A stretch of DNA of 64,000 bases from Phaeobacter porticola. GTDB taxonomy: Bacteria > Pseudomonadota > Alphaproteobacteria > Rhodobacterales > Rhodobacteraceae. Position numbers and translations under genes: made by a program. The notes beneath the pieces were generated by a model. It saw nothing but the letters and a program-made list of their open reading frames with translations, had not been told where the DNA came from and did not search any database. The stretch is taken from NCBI RefSeq assembly GCF_001888185.1, contig NZ_CP016364.1:2232001-2296000 (forward strand), given 5' to 3'. Shown here piece by piece: positions 1-8,721 of the stretch (the first letter of the stretch is position 1; each line of letters opens with the position of its first letter).

Positions 1-30
1 CCACCGCCTCCGCCCCCTCCTGCGGGTTGA
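1..30 (+). CDS. 3' end of an upstream gene (partial, proline-rich tail)
   Basis: Reading from base 1, the first ten codons give seven prolines, Ala, Gly and a TGA stop at 28-30. This looks like the C-terminal tail of a gene that begins left of the window. The next protein but one (654-1805) also opens with a run of prolines. SPFH-domain proteins often sit upstream of zinc-ribbon proteins like that one, but the visible part is too short to identify. Confidence 0.35.
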   Translation, partial: PPPPPPPAG

Positions 31-116
31 CATGAAACCGACCCAAGGGCGCTGTGATCATCGGCGCCCTTTCTCACGACCGACGCAGCCTCCTTGCCAC
101 GAAGGATTAAGCAGTC

Positions 117-644
117 ATGATCCGACGCAGTGCGCTCAAATGGCTCCGCTGGCTGAGCCTCGCTCTTATTGCCTACTTCTACCTGGTGGAGCCGGAGGAA
201 AACAGCGCAGCCCCTGGGCTGGCGTTGGCCACCTATGCCGGGGTTGGGTTGATCCTAGCGCTGGTCGTGCTGATCTTGATCGCAATCTATCTGCGCAATG
301 GGTTGGCCGGGCGCGCCGGTCCCAAACTGCCCGGCTGGGCCAAGCGGTTCCATGGGCTGAACCATCGTGTTCTGCAAATCGGCCTGCCGATTATGGTTGC
401 AACCGGCGCGCTGGCCGGGATGCTGGCGTCCTTTGCGATCCGTGCTTTTGGGGTTGTGCCGATCAACCCTGCGGCGGGCAGCCGCAACCTGCATGAACTG
501 GCTGAAGACCTGCATGAAATCGCCTTTGATGCGCTGCTCATCGTCATTGTGCTGCACGGGGTCTTTCATCTTTGGCGTCATTTCCTGTTGAAGGACAACG
601 CCCGGCGCATCATGGTGCCGAAACTGCTACACAAGTATCTCTGA
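117..644 (+). CDS. Cytochrome b561-family membrane protein
   Basis: This 175-residue protein has about four hydrophobic segments (roughly residues 8-23, 38-59, 86-108 and 136-156). Histidines fall at the membrane edges: H79/H83 in FHGLNHR, H126/H133 in NLHELAEDLHE, and H147/H151/H155 in VLHGVFHLWRH. Four helices with paired histidines fit the di-heme cytochrome b561 family, which carries electrons across or along the inner membrane. The stop lies 9 bases before the GTG start of the next gene, so the two are probably co-transcribed. The electron donor and acceptor cannot be told from the sequence. Confidence 0.75.
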   Translation: MIRRSALKWLRWLSLALIAYFYLVEPEENSAAPGLALATYAGVGLILALVVLILIAIYLRNGLAGRAGPKLPGWAKRFHGLNHRVLQIGLPIMVATGALAGMLASFAIRAFGVVPINPAAGSRNLHELAEDLHEIAFDALLIVIVLHGVFHLWRHFLLKDNARRIMVPKLLHKYL

Positions 645-653
645 GGCTCCCCC

Positions 654-1805
654 GTGACCCAACCCCCACCGCCGCCACCCGGCCCGCTCACTGCCGTGCC
701 CCCTGCGTCCTCCGGCGCCCACGCTCAGTCGGCAGAACACCGGTTCCCTTGCGAACAATGCGGCGCAGACTATCGTTATGACCCGCAGAACGGCACGCTG
801 ACCTGCGATCATTGCGGCCATCAGGAAACCATACGTTCCGGTCCCTGGCGCGGTGGCAGTCTGCGCGAGTTGGATTTCGATACCGCGCTATCATCCGGTC
901 TGGCCGAGGCCGACATGGAAGAAACCCGTGTTCTGCGCTGCCCCAATTGCGCCGCACAGGTGGAGCTGGACCCAAAGGACCACGCCGGCGAATGTCCCTT
1001 CTGCGCCACGCCCATGGTCACGGATACCGGCACCCATCGCCATATCAAGCCGAAGGGTGTCCTTCCCTTCGCTTTTGACGAGCGCAGCGCCCATAAGGCC
1101 ATGTCAGACTGGCTGGGTCAGCTGTGGTTCGCCCCAAACGGCCTGCAACAATACGCCCGCAAGGGGCGGCGCATGGACGGAATTTATGTGCCTTATTGGA
1201 CCTTCGATGCCGAAACCCGATCACAATATCGCGGTCAGCGTGGCACGGTCTACTATGTCACCGAAACTGTCGTGGTTGATGGCAAACGCCAGTCCCGGCA
1301 GGTGCCCAAAGTGCGTTGGCGACCAGTCTCAGGGCGGGTACAGCGGTTTTTCGATGATGTGCTGGTGCTGGCCTCCAAAAGCCTGCCGAAAAAGAACACC
1401 GACGCGCTGGAACCCTGGGATCTGTCCGCGCTGGAACCTTATCAGCCGCAGTATCTGGCCGGGTTCCGGGCCGAGGCCTACGCGGTGGAGCTGGCCGATG
1501 GTTACAGCGAGGCAAACGCGCGGATGAGCCGGGTGATCGAACGCGATGTGCGTTTTGACATCGGCGGTGACCGGCAACGCATTGAATTTATTGACAGCAA
1601 TTTCTCCGACATCACGTTCAAACATGTGCTGCTGCCCGTCTGGCTCGCGGCCTATAAGTATCGGGGCAAAACCTACCGGTTTGTGGTCAACGGACAATCG
1701 GGCCGGGTGCAGGGGGAACGTCCTTATTCCGCGTGGAAGATTGCAACAGCCGTTATCCTGGCACTGATCCTTGGCGGCGCTGTGGCGTATTTCGGATCAC
1801 GTTGA
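654..1805 (+). CDS. Double zinc-ribbon protein with C-terminal membrane anchor
   Basis: The GTG start at 654 follows the previous stop by 9 bases. A proline-rich N-terminus (residues 4-9 are all Pro) is followed by two zinc ribbons: C33-x2-C36 with C51-x2-C54, and C96-x2-C99 with C114-x2-C117. A long domain without a recognised catalytic motif follows, and a single hydrophobic helix lies near the end (about residues 360-380). Proteins of this architecture are often annotated as TFIIB-type zinc-finger or primosomal N'-like, but no helicase motif is present here. It is probably membrane-tethered. Its function is unknown. Confidence 0.7.
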   Translation: MTQPPPPPPGPLTAVPPASSGAHAQSAEHRFPCEQCGADYRYDPQNGTLTCDHCGHQETIRSGPWRGGSLRELDFDTALSSGLAEADMEETRVLRCPNCAAQVELDPKDHAGECPFCATPMVTDTGTHRHIKPKGVLPFAFDERSAHKAMSDWLGQLWFAPNGLQQYARKGRRMDGIYVPYWTFDAETRSQYRGQRGTVYYVTETVVVDGKRQSRQVPKVRWRPVSGRVQRFFDDVLVLASKSLPKKNTDALEPWDLSALEPYQPQYLAGFRAEAYAVELADGYSEANARMSRVIERDVRFDIGGDRQRIEFIDSNFSDITFKHVLLPVWLAAYKYRGKTYRFVVNGQSGRVQGERPYSAWKIATAVILALILGGAVAYFGSR

Positions 1806-1860
1806 CAGCCAAGGCTCGCCCTCATTTCCACTTACTGATGTCAGAAACCAAGGATCTGCC

Positions 1861-2532
1861 ATGACCACTCTGCCCGCGCTTGATGCCCTGTTCAGTCAGC
1901 GCCACAGCTGTCGTGCCTTTCGACCCGACCCGGTGCCACGCGCGGTGATCGAGGATATTCTGCGCTGTGCACAGAAAGTCCCGTCCTGGTGCAATGCCCA
2001 GCCCTGGCAGGTGACCCTGTTCAGCGGTGCGGCCACCAACGCGCTGCGCTCCGCTTTGATGGAGGCGGTCATGAAAGACCCCGTTGCACCGGATCTGCCC
2101 TTTCCTGAACGCTACAGCGACGAATACAAAACCCGCCGTCAGGCTTGCGGTTGGGCCTTATATGAGGCCGTAGGTGTCGAACGCGGTGATCGCGCCGCAT
2201 CTCACCAGCAGATTATGCGCAATTTCACCCTGTTTGACGCCCCCCATTGTGCCATTCTGACCAGTCCCAAGGAGCTTGGCCCTTATGGCGCGCTGGATTG
2301 CGGCGGGTTCGTCACTGGCTTCACGCTGGCCGCAACAGCTGCCGGTGTGGCCACCATCGCGCAGGCTGCGGTCGCCACATATGCGCCGATGCTGCATCAG
2401 TTCTGCGATATACCGGAGGATCGCAATATCCTTTGTGCGCTGTCCTTCGGCTACGGCGATCCTGATCACCTTACCAATCAGTTTCGGACGGAGCGCGCTG
2501 AGTTAGATGAGTTTATCAGCTGGCGTAACTGA
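1861..2532 (+). CDS. Nitroreductase family protein
   Basis: The start chosen is the ATG at 1861, preceded by AAGGA, giving 223 residues; an upstream in-frame ATG at 1771 lies inside the previous gene. The N-terminus ([14 protein letters not shown]) is the FMN-phosphate binding segment of nitroreductases, and [12 protein letters not shown] is the typical second FMN motif. The C-terminal FGYGDP is also usual. The family reduces nitro compounds, quinones or enones with NAD(P)H and FMN in the cytoplasm. The physiological substrate is not evident. Confidence 0.85.
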   Translation: MTTLPALDALFSQRHSCRAFRPDPVPRAVIEDILRCAQKVPSWCNAQPWQVTLFSGAATNALRSALMEAVMKDPVAPDLPFPERYSDEYKTRRQACGWALYEAVGVERGDRAASHQQIMRNFTLFDAPHCAILTSPKELGPYGALDCGGFVTGFTLAATAAGVATIAQAAVATYAPMLHQFCDIPEDRNILCALSFGYGDPDHLTNQFRTERAELDEFISWRN

Positions 2533-2560
2533 CGCGGCTGACCACCGAATAGGAGAGATC

Positions 2561-3007
2561 ATGCGGGCCTTGATACAACGCGTTTCTGAAGCCTCTGTCA
2601 GTGTTGACGGTGAGACCACCGGCGATATCGGCCCCGGTCTATTGATCCTGATCTGCGCCATGGAGGGTGACAGCGAGGCACAGGCGGATCAGATGGCGAC
2701 CAAGATCAGCAAGCTGCGGATTTTTCGTGATGAGGCGGGCAAGATGAACCGCTCGGTCAAGGATATTGGCGGCAGCGCGCTGGTGGTGAGCCAGTTCACC
2801 CTTGCTGCCGACACCCGTCGGGGCAACCGCCCCGGATTTTCCAATGCCGCCGCGCCTGAACTGGGCCGTGCGCTTTATACCCGGTTTGCCGATCAGCTTG
2901 CCGCGCTGGACGTACCGGTGGCGCGCGGATCGTTTGGTGCGGATATGCAGGTTGCCCTGGTCAATTCCGGCCCAGTGACCATCTGGATGGATAGCGCCGA
3001 CTGGTGA
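2561..3007 (+). CDS. dtd: D-aminoacyl-tRNA deacylase
   Basis: This 148-residue protein hydrolyses D-amino acids wrongly attached to tRNA, recycling the tRNA and keeping D-residues out of proteins. The N-terminus [13 protein letters not shown] is characteristic. Both catalytic-site motifs are visible: SQFTLAAD (about residues 78-85) and the Gly-cisPro segment NSGPVTI near the C-terminus. The start at 2561 has an AGGAGA ribosome site. An earlier in-frame ATG at 2507 overlaps the nitroreductase and is rejected. Length matches the family. Confidence 0.95.
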   Translation: MRALIQRVSEASVSVDGETTGDIGPGLLILICAMEGDSEAQADQMATKISKLRIFRDEAGKMNRSVKDIGGSALVVSQFTLAADTRRGNRPGFSNAAAPELGRALYTRFADQLAALDVPVARGSFGADMQVALVNSGPVTIWMDSADW

Positions 3008-3463
3008 TCTTGCGCAGGCTGTTGATGTCGCGTTTCGTCAGGTCTTAAACAGTACTTTCGACCCGATCTCCGCCACCCAAATCGCGGCGAAGGTCTAAAA
3101 ATCCGACATTGTGTCGTCTGCCCGTCCCGGCCGACAAACCCGATACACGCACAGGTTTTGGCCAAAAATATGCTGATTTCTGCTAGCCATTGGCGAATAC
3201 TTCGCTGTGAGCGGGATAATATTTGGTCTCTGATCCGGGAGGCTTTTTTCCACATATTGTCCCGCCAAGCATTCACTTCCCACCAAATACGACATAGCAG
3301 TCGCAAAAGACGACGGGATCGCCGTCTCTTGATGACTTTGCCGCCCCCGCTGGTGCCAAAAAGGACGCTAATAAGGGTTGCGAGGTCGCATCAAATGCGC
3401 AAACCTTGAATGACAATTCAAGAAATGACGTGTTCAGCGTCTAAATACGACAGGGAGTCCGCA
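3008..3463 (+). other. Intergenic stretch without a recognised gene
   Basis: About 455 bases separate dtd from the binding-protein gene. Short open frames occur but none has a ribosome site or recognisable protein. The stretch must hold the promoter of the ABC importer operon, but no convincing -35/-10 pair stands out. A weak hairpin (AGACG...CGTCT) lies near 3309-3330. Confidence 0.5.
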
Positions 3464-5050
3464 ATGAAAGACCAACTTGATTTCATGACGCAAAGCGTCA
3501 CCTCCGGTAAAATGACCCGGCGTGAATTCATGGGCAAAACCGCAGCACTGGGGATCAGCGCCGCTGTTGCAGGCAGCATGTTTGCCCGCGCAGCTGAGGC
3601 CGCAGGCCCGGTCAAAGGGGGCACGCTGAAGCTGGGTTCCATCGGCGGTGGCAGCACCGACTCGCTGGATCCGGCCGTGGCCGCCAGCCAGGTGCCTTAC
3701 CACAATCTCTATCAATTTGGTGAGAACCTGGTGAATGTGACGCCTGAGGGCGGTATTGAAAACCGCGTCGCTGAAAGCGTTGAAGCCAGCGCCGACGCCA
3801 AGACCTGGACCTTCAAGATCCGCAAGGGCGTTGAGTTCCACAACGGCAAGCCGGTGACGGCTGAGGATGTGATGCGCACCATGGAGCGCCACTCCAACGA
3901 GGACAGTAAATCCGGTGCCCTGGGCATTATGCGCGGTATCGAAAGCATGAAGGCAGATGGTGACAACTTCATCGTTGAGCTGACCACACCTAATGCGGAC
4001 CTGCCCTATCTGATGGCCGATTATCACCTGATGATCCAGCCCGATGGCGGCTTTGACAACCCGGCGGCAGGAATCGGCTCTGGCGCCTATATGCTGGAAG
4101 CGAATGAGCCCGGCGTGCGCCACATGTGGAAGAAAAACCCCAACTACTGGGATGACACCCGCGGCCACGTTGATGAGGTCGAGATCGTTGTGATCAACGA
4201 TGCAACCGCCCGTATGGCGGCGCTGCAGTCTGGTCAGGTCCACATCGTCAACCGTGTTGAACCAAAGGTTGCAGGTCTGCTGGACCGCGCGCCGAACCTC
4301 ACCGTGCGCAATGCCGCAGGTCCGGGTCACTATGTGTTCATCATGCATTGCGACACAGCGCCGTTCGACAACAACGAACTGCGCCTGGCACTGAAATACG
4401 CTATCAACCGCGAAGAAATGGTCGACAAAGTGCTGCGCGGCTACGGCTCTGTCGGCAACGACATGCCTGTCAACGCAGCCTACCCGCTGTTTGACGACAG
4501 CATTCCGCAGCGCCCGTTTGATCCGGCCAAGGCGGCTGAGCACTACAAGAAATCCGGGCACGACGGCAGCCCGATCACCCTGCGGGTGTCAGATGTTGCC
4601 TTTCCCGGTGCTCTGGACGCAGCACAGCTGTTCCAGCAGTCGGCCAATGCCGCCGGTATCCCGCTGGAACTGAAACGCGAGCCCGGTGATGGCTACTGGT
4701 CGGAAGTCTGGAATGCACAGCCCTTCTGCGCCTCCTACTGGGGTGGCCGTCCCGTGCAGGATCAAATGTATTCGACCGCTTATCTGTCGACCGCAGACTG
4801 GAACGACACCCGCTTCAAGCGCGAAGACTTTGACAAGCTGTTGTTTGCCGCCCGCGGCGAGCTGGACGAAGCCAAGCGCAAAGCGCTCTACAGCCAGATG
4901 GGCATGATGGTGCGCGACGAAGGTGGTCTGATCTGCCCGATGTTCAACGACTTCATCGAAGCGACCAGCAGCAAGGTTCAGGGTTGGGTGGTGGATTCCA
5001 CCGGCGACACCATGGCCGGCAAGTGGTCGCATAAGTGCTGGTTGGCCTGA
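3464..5050 (+). CDS. Peptide-type ABC transporter, substrate-binding protein (SBP family 5)
   Basis: The ATG at 3464 follows a GGGAG site and gives 528 residues. The N-terminus carries a twin-arginine-like export signal (TRREFMG at residues 18-24, then a hydrophobic stretch ending ARAAEA), so it is probably folded before export to the periplasm. The body has the family 5 pattern: GGTLKLGSIGGG, the signature around DAKTWTFKIRKGVEFHNGKP, and PNYWDDTRGHVDEVEI. It captures a peptide, opine or similar ligand for the two permeases and the ATPase encoded next. The ligand is not predictable. Confidence 0.9.
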   Translation: MKDQLDFMTQSVTSGKMTRREFMGKTAALGISAAVAGSMFARAAEAAGPVKGGTLKLGSIGGGSTDSLDPAVAASQVPYHNLYQFGENLVNVTPEGGIENRVAESVEASADAKTWTFKIRKGVEFHNGKPVTAEDVMRTMERHSNEDSKSGALGIMRGIESMKADGDNFIVELTTPNADLPYLMADYHLMIQPDGGFDNPAAGIGSGAYMLEANEPGVRHMWKKNPNYWDDTRGHVDEVEIVVINDATARMAALQSGQVHIVNRVEPKVAGLLDRAPNLTVRNAAGPGHYVFIMHCDTAPFDNNELRLALKYAINREEMVDKVLRGYGSVGNDMPVNAAYPLFDDSIPQRPFDPAKAAEHYKKSGHDGSPITLRVSDVAFPGALDAAQLFQQSANAAGIPLELKREPGDGYWSEVWNAQPFCASYWGGRPVQDQMYSTAYLSTADWNDTRFKREDFDKLLFAARGELDEAKRKALYSQMGMMVRDEGGLICPMFNDFIEATSSKVQGWVVDSTGDTMAGKWSHKCWLA

Positions 5051-5064
5051 TAGAGGTCTATGCC

Positions 5065-6021
5065 ATGCACCCCGTCGTAAAACTTGTGTCCCAGCGCCTA
5101 GCGCTGGGATTAATACTCTTGATTGCCGCATCCGTGCTCATTTTTATGGGCACATTGATCCTGCCCGGCGATGTGGCGCAGTCCATTCTGGGCCAGTCGG
5201 CCACCCCTGAGGCGCTCGCCAATCTGCGCGAAGAGCTGGGCCTGAATGAACCTGCGATACTGCGCTATTTCGACTGGCTGTTCGGCGCCCTGCAGGGCGA
5301 TTTGGGCACCGCTCTGACCAATGGTCAGGACATTGCAACCAGCATCGGTCGCCGCCTTGGCAATACCCTGTTTCTGGCATTCTGGGCCGCCGTGATCTCG
5401 GTTCCGCTGGCAATCTTTCTGGGCCTTCTGGCGGTGCGCTACCGCGACCGTTGGCCTGACAAACTGATCTCGGCCGTGACTCTGGCCTCGATCTCTATCC
5501 CGGAATTCCTGATTGGCTATCTGCTGATCTATTTCGTTGCCGTGCAGTTGGGTTGGTTCAGCTCAGTCGCGATGATCAATGATTCCATGAGCTTGCTGGA
5601 AAAACTCAACGCCATTGCCCTGCCCGTCGCGGTTCTGACGCTGGTGGTTCTGGCGCATATGATGCGCATGACGCGGGCCGCGATCCTCAATGTGATGCAA
5701 TCGGCCTATATTGAGACCGCAGAACTGAAGGGCCTCAGCACATTTAAGGTGATTGCCCGCCATGCGTTCCCTAACGCCATTGCACCAATCGTCAACGTGG
5801 TGATGCTGAACCTCGCCTATCTGGTGGTGGGCGTCGTGGTGATCGAAGTGGTCTTTGTCTACCCCGGTATGGGGCAGTATCTGGTCGACCATGTGTCCAA
5901 GCGTGACGTGCCGGTGGTGCAGGCCTGCGGTCTGATTTTTGCGGCGGTCTATATCGTTCTGAACATGATCGCCGATATTGTGGCCATCCTGTCCAACCCG
6001 CGTCTGAGGCATCCGAAATGA
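5065..6021 (+). CDS. ABC transporter permease (DppB/OppB type)
   Basis: This 318-residue integral membrane protein starts at the ATG at 5065, 14 bases after the binding-protein stop. It has the DppB architecture: one N-terminal helix, a periplasmic loop with LREELGLNEP, and five further helices. The cytoplasmic coupling helix is seen as ETAELKGLSTFKVIARHAFPNA (E-A-A-like motif, residues about 222-243). The TGA stop overlaps the next start (ATGA at 6018), showing translational coupling. It forms the channel together with the next permease. Confidence 0.92.
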   Translation: MHPVVKLVSQRLALGLILLIAASVLIFMGTLILPGDVAQSILGQSATPEALANLREELGLNEPAILRYFDWLFGALQGDLGTALTNGQDIATSIGRRLGNTLFLAFWAAVISVPLAIFLGLLAVRYRDRWPDKLISAVTLASISIPEFLIGYLLIYFVAVQLGWFSSVAMINDSMSLLEKLNAIALPVAVLTLVVLAHMMRMTRAAILNVMQSAYIETAELKGLSTFKVIARHAFPNAIAPIVNVVMLNLAYLVVGVVVIEVVFVYPGMGQYLVDHVSKRDVPVVQACGLIFAAVYIVLNMIADIVAILSNPRLRHPK

Positions 6022-6962
6022 AGAATATCCCTATCTCTGCAATGATTGGGCTGTTGTTCACGGCCCTCTATTTTCTCATGGCGATCTTTGCCCCGCTGCT
6101 GGCCCCCTATGGCGTCGGCGAGGTGGTCGGAGATGTGTGGGAAATTTCCGCACTTAGCTATTATCTTTCTCCAGTCTCTTACTTCTTTTCGGAAGTTTGG
6201 TACTTCATCTCGACTTGGCCCTGGAACTGGGCCCACTTTCCGCTGCAACACTTTGCGGAGAACACCTTTATTGGAACGCCCGGTGATTATTGGCTGGGCA
6301 CCGATAACATCGGTCGCGATCTTCTCAGCCGAATGATCTACGGCGGGCGGACGACCATCTTCATCGCGACAGCGGCCACCATTCTGTCCTTTACCACGGG
6401 ATCAATCCTGGGTTTCTTTGCTGCCGTCTCCGGCGGCTGGGTGGATCAGGTGATGTCGCGGCTGGTCGATCTGGTGATGTCGATCCCAACGCTGATTTTT
6501 GCCCTTGTGGTGCTGTCAGTGATGCCAGTCACCGTGCCAGTGCTGATCGTGGTCATGGGGCTGCTGGACTCCACGCGTGTCTATCGTCTCGCCCGTGCGG
6601 TTGCGGTCGATATTGAGGTGATGGACTACGTCGAGGCGGCCCGTCTGCGTGGTGAGAAAACCGTCTGGATCATCTTCCGTGAGATCCTGCCCAATGCATT
6701 GTCACCACTGGTGGCCGAAATGGGTCTGCGGTTCATCTTTATGGTGCTGTTTGTCTCGACCCTGTCGTTCCTTGGCCTTGGCGTGCAACCTCCCGAAGCA
6801 GACTGGGGCGGGATCGTGAAGGAAAACAAGGAAGGCATTGTCTATGGAATCCCGGCGGCTCTGCTGCCTGCCATCGCCATCGCCACCCTTGCGATCTCGG
6901 TCAACCTTGTCGCGGACTGGGTCCTGAACCGCACAACATCACTGAAAGGAGGCCGCGGATGA
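6018..6962 (+). CDS. ABC transporter permease (DppC/OppC type)
   Basis: This 314-residue second permease subunit overlaps the previous gene by 4 bases and the ATPase gene by 4 bases. The N-terminal helix is followed by a longer-than-usual loop rich in Trp, Tyr and Phe (about residues 35-80). The standard segment GTDNIGRDLLSRMIYGGR comes next, and the coupling motif YVEAARLRGEKTVW. The long aromatic loop is an unusual insertion compared with ordinary DppC proteins. It is predicted to sit in the periplasm. Confidence 0.92.
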   Translation: MKNIPISAMIGLLFTALYFLMAIFAPLLAPYGVGEVVGDVWEISALSYYLSPVSYFFSEVWYFISTWPWNWAHFPLQHFAENTFIGTPGDYWLGTDNIGRDLLSRMIYGGRTTIFIATAATILSFTTGSILGFFAAVSGGWVDQVMSRLVDLVMSIPTLIFALVVLSVMPVTVPVLIVVMGLLDSTRVYRLARAVAVDIEVMDYVEAARLRGEKTVWIIFREILPNALSPLVAEMGLRFIFMVLFVSTLSFLGLGVQPPEADWGGIVKENKEGIVYGIPAALLPAIAIATLAISVNLVADWVLNRTTSLKGGRG

Positions 6963-8596
6963 GCGAACCTCTCGTGAAAGTGCGCGATCTCAAGATCGGC
7001 GCAACTGTCTACCCGCCGGGTGAAAAGCCCCACGACATCGAGATCGTGCATGGTGTCAGTTTTGATCTGCAACCGGGCAAGGTGCTGGGGCTGATCGGGG
7101 AATCCGGCGCGGGTAAATCCACCATCGGTCTGGCCTCCATGGCCTATGGCCGCGGTGGAGTCAAAATCACCGGCGGCGAGGTCTGGGTGAACGGTCGCGA
7201 TATCCTGCAATCCAAACTGCGCGATATCCGCCGTCTGCGCGGCGGCGAGGTCACCTATGTCTCGCAATCGGCGGCGGCCTCGTTCAACCCAGCCAAGAAA
7301 ATCATGGAACAAGTGATCGAAGCAGCGGTTGAGCAGGGCAAGTTCTCCAAAAAGGACGCCGAGGCGCGCGCGCGCGCGCTCTTTGCCAAGCTGGGTCTGC
7401 CTGATCCTGACAATATCGGCGAGCGGTACCCGCATCAGGTCTCCGGCGGGCAGCTGCAACGCTGCATGACCGCGCTGGCGCTCTGCCCGGAGCCGGATCT
7501 GGTGGTGTTTGACGAACCGACCACGGCGCTGGATGTGACCACACAGATCGAGGTGCTGATGGCGATCAAGGAAGCCATCCGCGACACCGGTGTCGCCGCG
7601 CTCTATATCACCCACGACCTCGCGGTTGTGGCGCAGGTGAGCGACGACATCATGGTGCTGCGCCATGGCAATATGGTGGAATACGGCCCCGTTGATCAGA
7701 TCATCAACGCACCGCAGGAGGAGTATACTCAGGCCCTGGTCTCGGTCCGCTCCATCACCCATGAGGAGAAGGCCCCCACCCCGGAGCCGGTGCTCAGCGT
7801 GCGCAATATCACCGCGCGCTACAAGGGCACCAAATTCGACGTGCTGCACAATGTGAACGTTGATCTGCACCCTGGTCAGACACTGGCCGTGGTCGGGGAA
7901 TCCGGCTCTGGGAAATCGACACTCGCACGGGTGATCACCGGCCTCTTGCCGCCGCGCGAGGGCGAGATCGAGTTCGCAGGGCGTACCCTGTCCTCCGATC
8001 TGGCGGGGCGCAGCCGCGAAGACCTGCGCGAGTTGCAGATGATCTACCAGATGGCAGATGTGGCCATGAACCCGCGCCAGACCGTCGGCACCATCATCGG
8101 GCGCCCGCTGGAGTTCTACTTCGGCATGAAAGGTGCGGAGAAGCGCAAGCGGATCATTGAGCTGCTGGATGAGATCGAACTGGGCGAAAGCTTCATGGAT
8201 CGCTACCCGGCAGAGCTGTCGGGTGGGCAGAAACAGCGTGTCTGCATTGCCCGCGCTCTGGCCGCCAAACCGAAGATGATCATCTGCGACGAGGTCACCT
8301 CGGCGCTGGATCCGCTGGTGGCAGACGGCATCCTCAAGCTGTTGCTGGAACTGCAGAAGATCGAGAATGTCGCCTTCCTGTTCATCACCCATGACCTCGC
8401 CACAGTGCGGGCGATTTCGGACAATATCGCGGTGATGTATCAGGGCCGCGTGCAACGCTATGGCGGCAAGACCGAGGTGCTGTCGCCGCCCTTCGACGAT
8501 TACACCGATCTGTTGCTTAGCTCGGTACCGGAAATGCGTCTGGGCTGGCTGGAAGAGGTCATCGCCAACCGCAAGATGGAAAGCGCCGGCAACTAG
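6959..8596 (+). CDS. Fused dual ATP-binding protein of the peptide-type ABC importer (DppD-DppF)
   Basis: This 545-residue protein contains two complete nucleotide-binding domains. Walker A motifs GESGAGKST (about residue 48) and GESGSGKST (about 311), signatures SGGQLQR (about 162) and SGGQKQR (about 420), and Walker B segments VVFDEPTTALD and IICDEVTSALD are all present. It powers both permeases and replaces the usual separate DppD and DppF. The Walker B of the second half reads DEV rather than DEP. The operon ends with this gene, followed by two hairpins. Confidence 0.93.
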   Translation: MSEPLVKVRDLKIGATVYPPGEKPHDIEIVHGVSFDLQPGKVLGLIGESGAGKSTIGLASMAYGRGGVKITGGEVWVNGRDILQSKLRDIRRLRGGEVTYVSQSAAASFNPAKKIMEQVIEAAVEQGKFSKKDAEARARALFAKLGLPDPDNIGERYPHQVSGGQLQRCMTALALCPEPDLVVFDEPTTALDVTTQIEVLMAIKEAIRDTGVAALYITHDLAVVAQVSDDIMVLRHGNMVEYGPVDQIINAPQEEYTQALVSVRSITHEEKAPTPEPVLSVRNITARYKGTKFDVLHNVNVDLHPGQTLAVVGESGSGKSTLARVITGLLPPREGEIEFAGRTLSSDLAGRSREDLRELQMIYQMADVAMNPRQTVGTIIGRPLEFYFGMKGAEKRKRIIELLDEIELGESFMDRYPAELSGGQKQRVCIARALAAKPKMIICDEVTSALDPLVADGILKLLLELQKIENVAFLFITHDLATVRAISDNIAVMYQGRVQRYGGKTEVLSPPFDDYTDLLLSSVPEMRLGWLEEVIANRKMESAGN

Positions 8597-8620
8597 CAAG
8601 CAGGCAGCGCATATCATCCC

Positions 8621-8642
8621 CCGTCGCAGGCGACTGCGACGG
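8621..8642 (+). repeat. GNRA-capped 9-bp hairpin after the ABC operon
   Basis: CCGTCGCAG pairs perfectly with CTGCGACGG around a GCGA tetraloop, which fits the stable GNRA loop class. It lies 24 bases after the ATPase stop and 10 bases before the intrinsic terminator. It may protect the mRNA 3' end from exonucleases or act as part of a tandem terminator. Confidence 0.6.
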
Positions 8643-8651
8643 AACGCTCTC

Positions 8652-8690
8652 AAAGGCGGTCGCAGGAACACTCCTCACGACCGCCTTTTT
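8652..8690 (+). terminator. Intrinsic terminator of the ABC importer operon
   Basis: AAGGCGGTCG (from 8653) pairs with CGACCGCCTT (from 8678) around a 15-base loop, and the stem runs into a five-T tract. It separates the importer operon from the phosphodiesterase gene. Confidence 0.85.
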
Positions 8691-8721
8691 AACTCACCTT
8701 TACAAGACCCTGGGTTCTGCG

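Noticed and set aside
3434-4561. 375-codon frame antisense to the substrate-binding protein
   Set aside because: Val/His/Arg-rich mirror of a real gene with no family resemblance.
6842-8671. 609-codon open frame antisense to the ABC ATPase gene
   Set aside because: It lies fully on the opposite strand of a clear double ATPase, has a His/Arg/Gln-rich composition without motifs, and no ribosome site. High GC content opens such frames.
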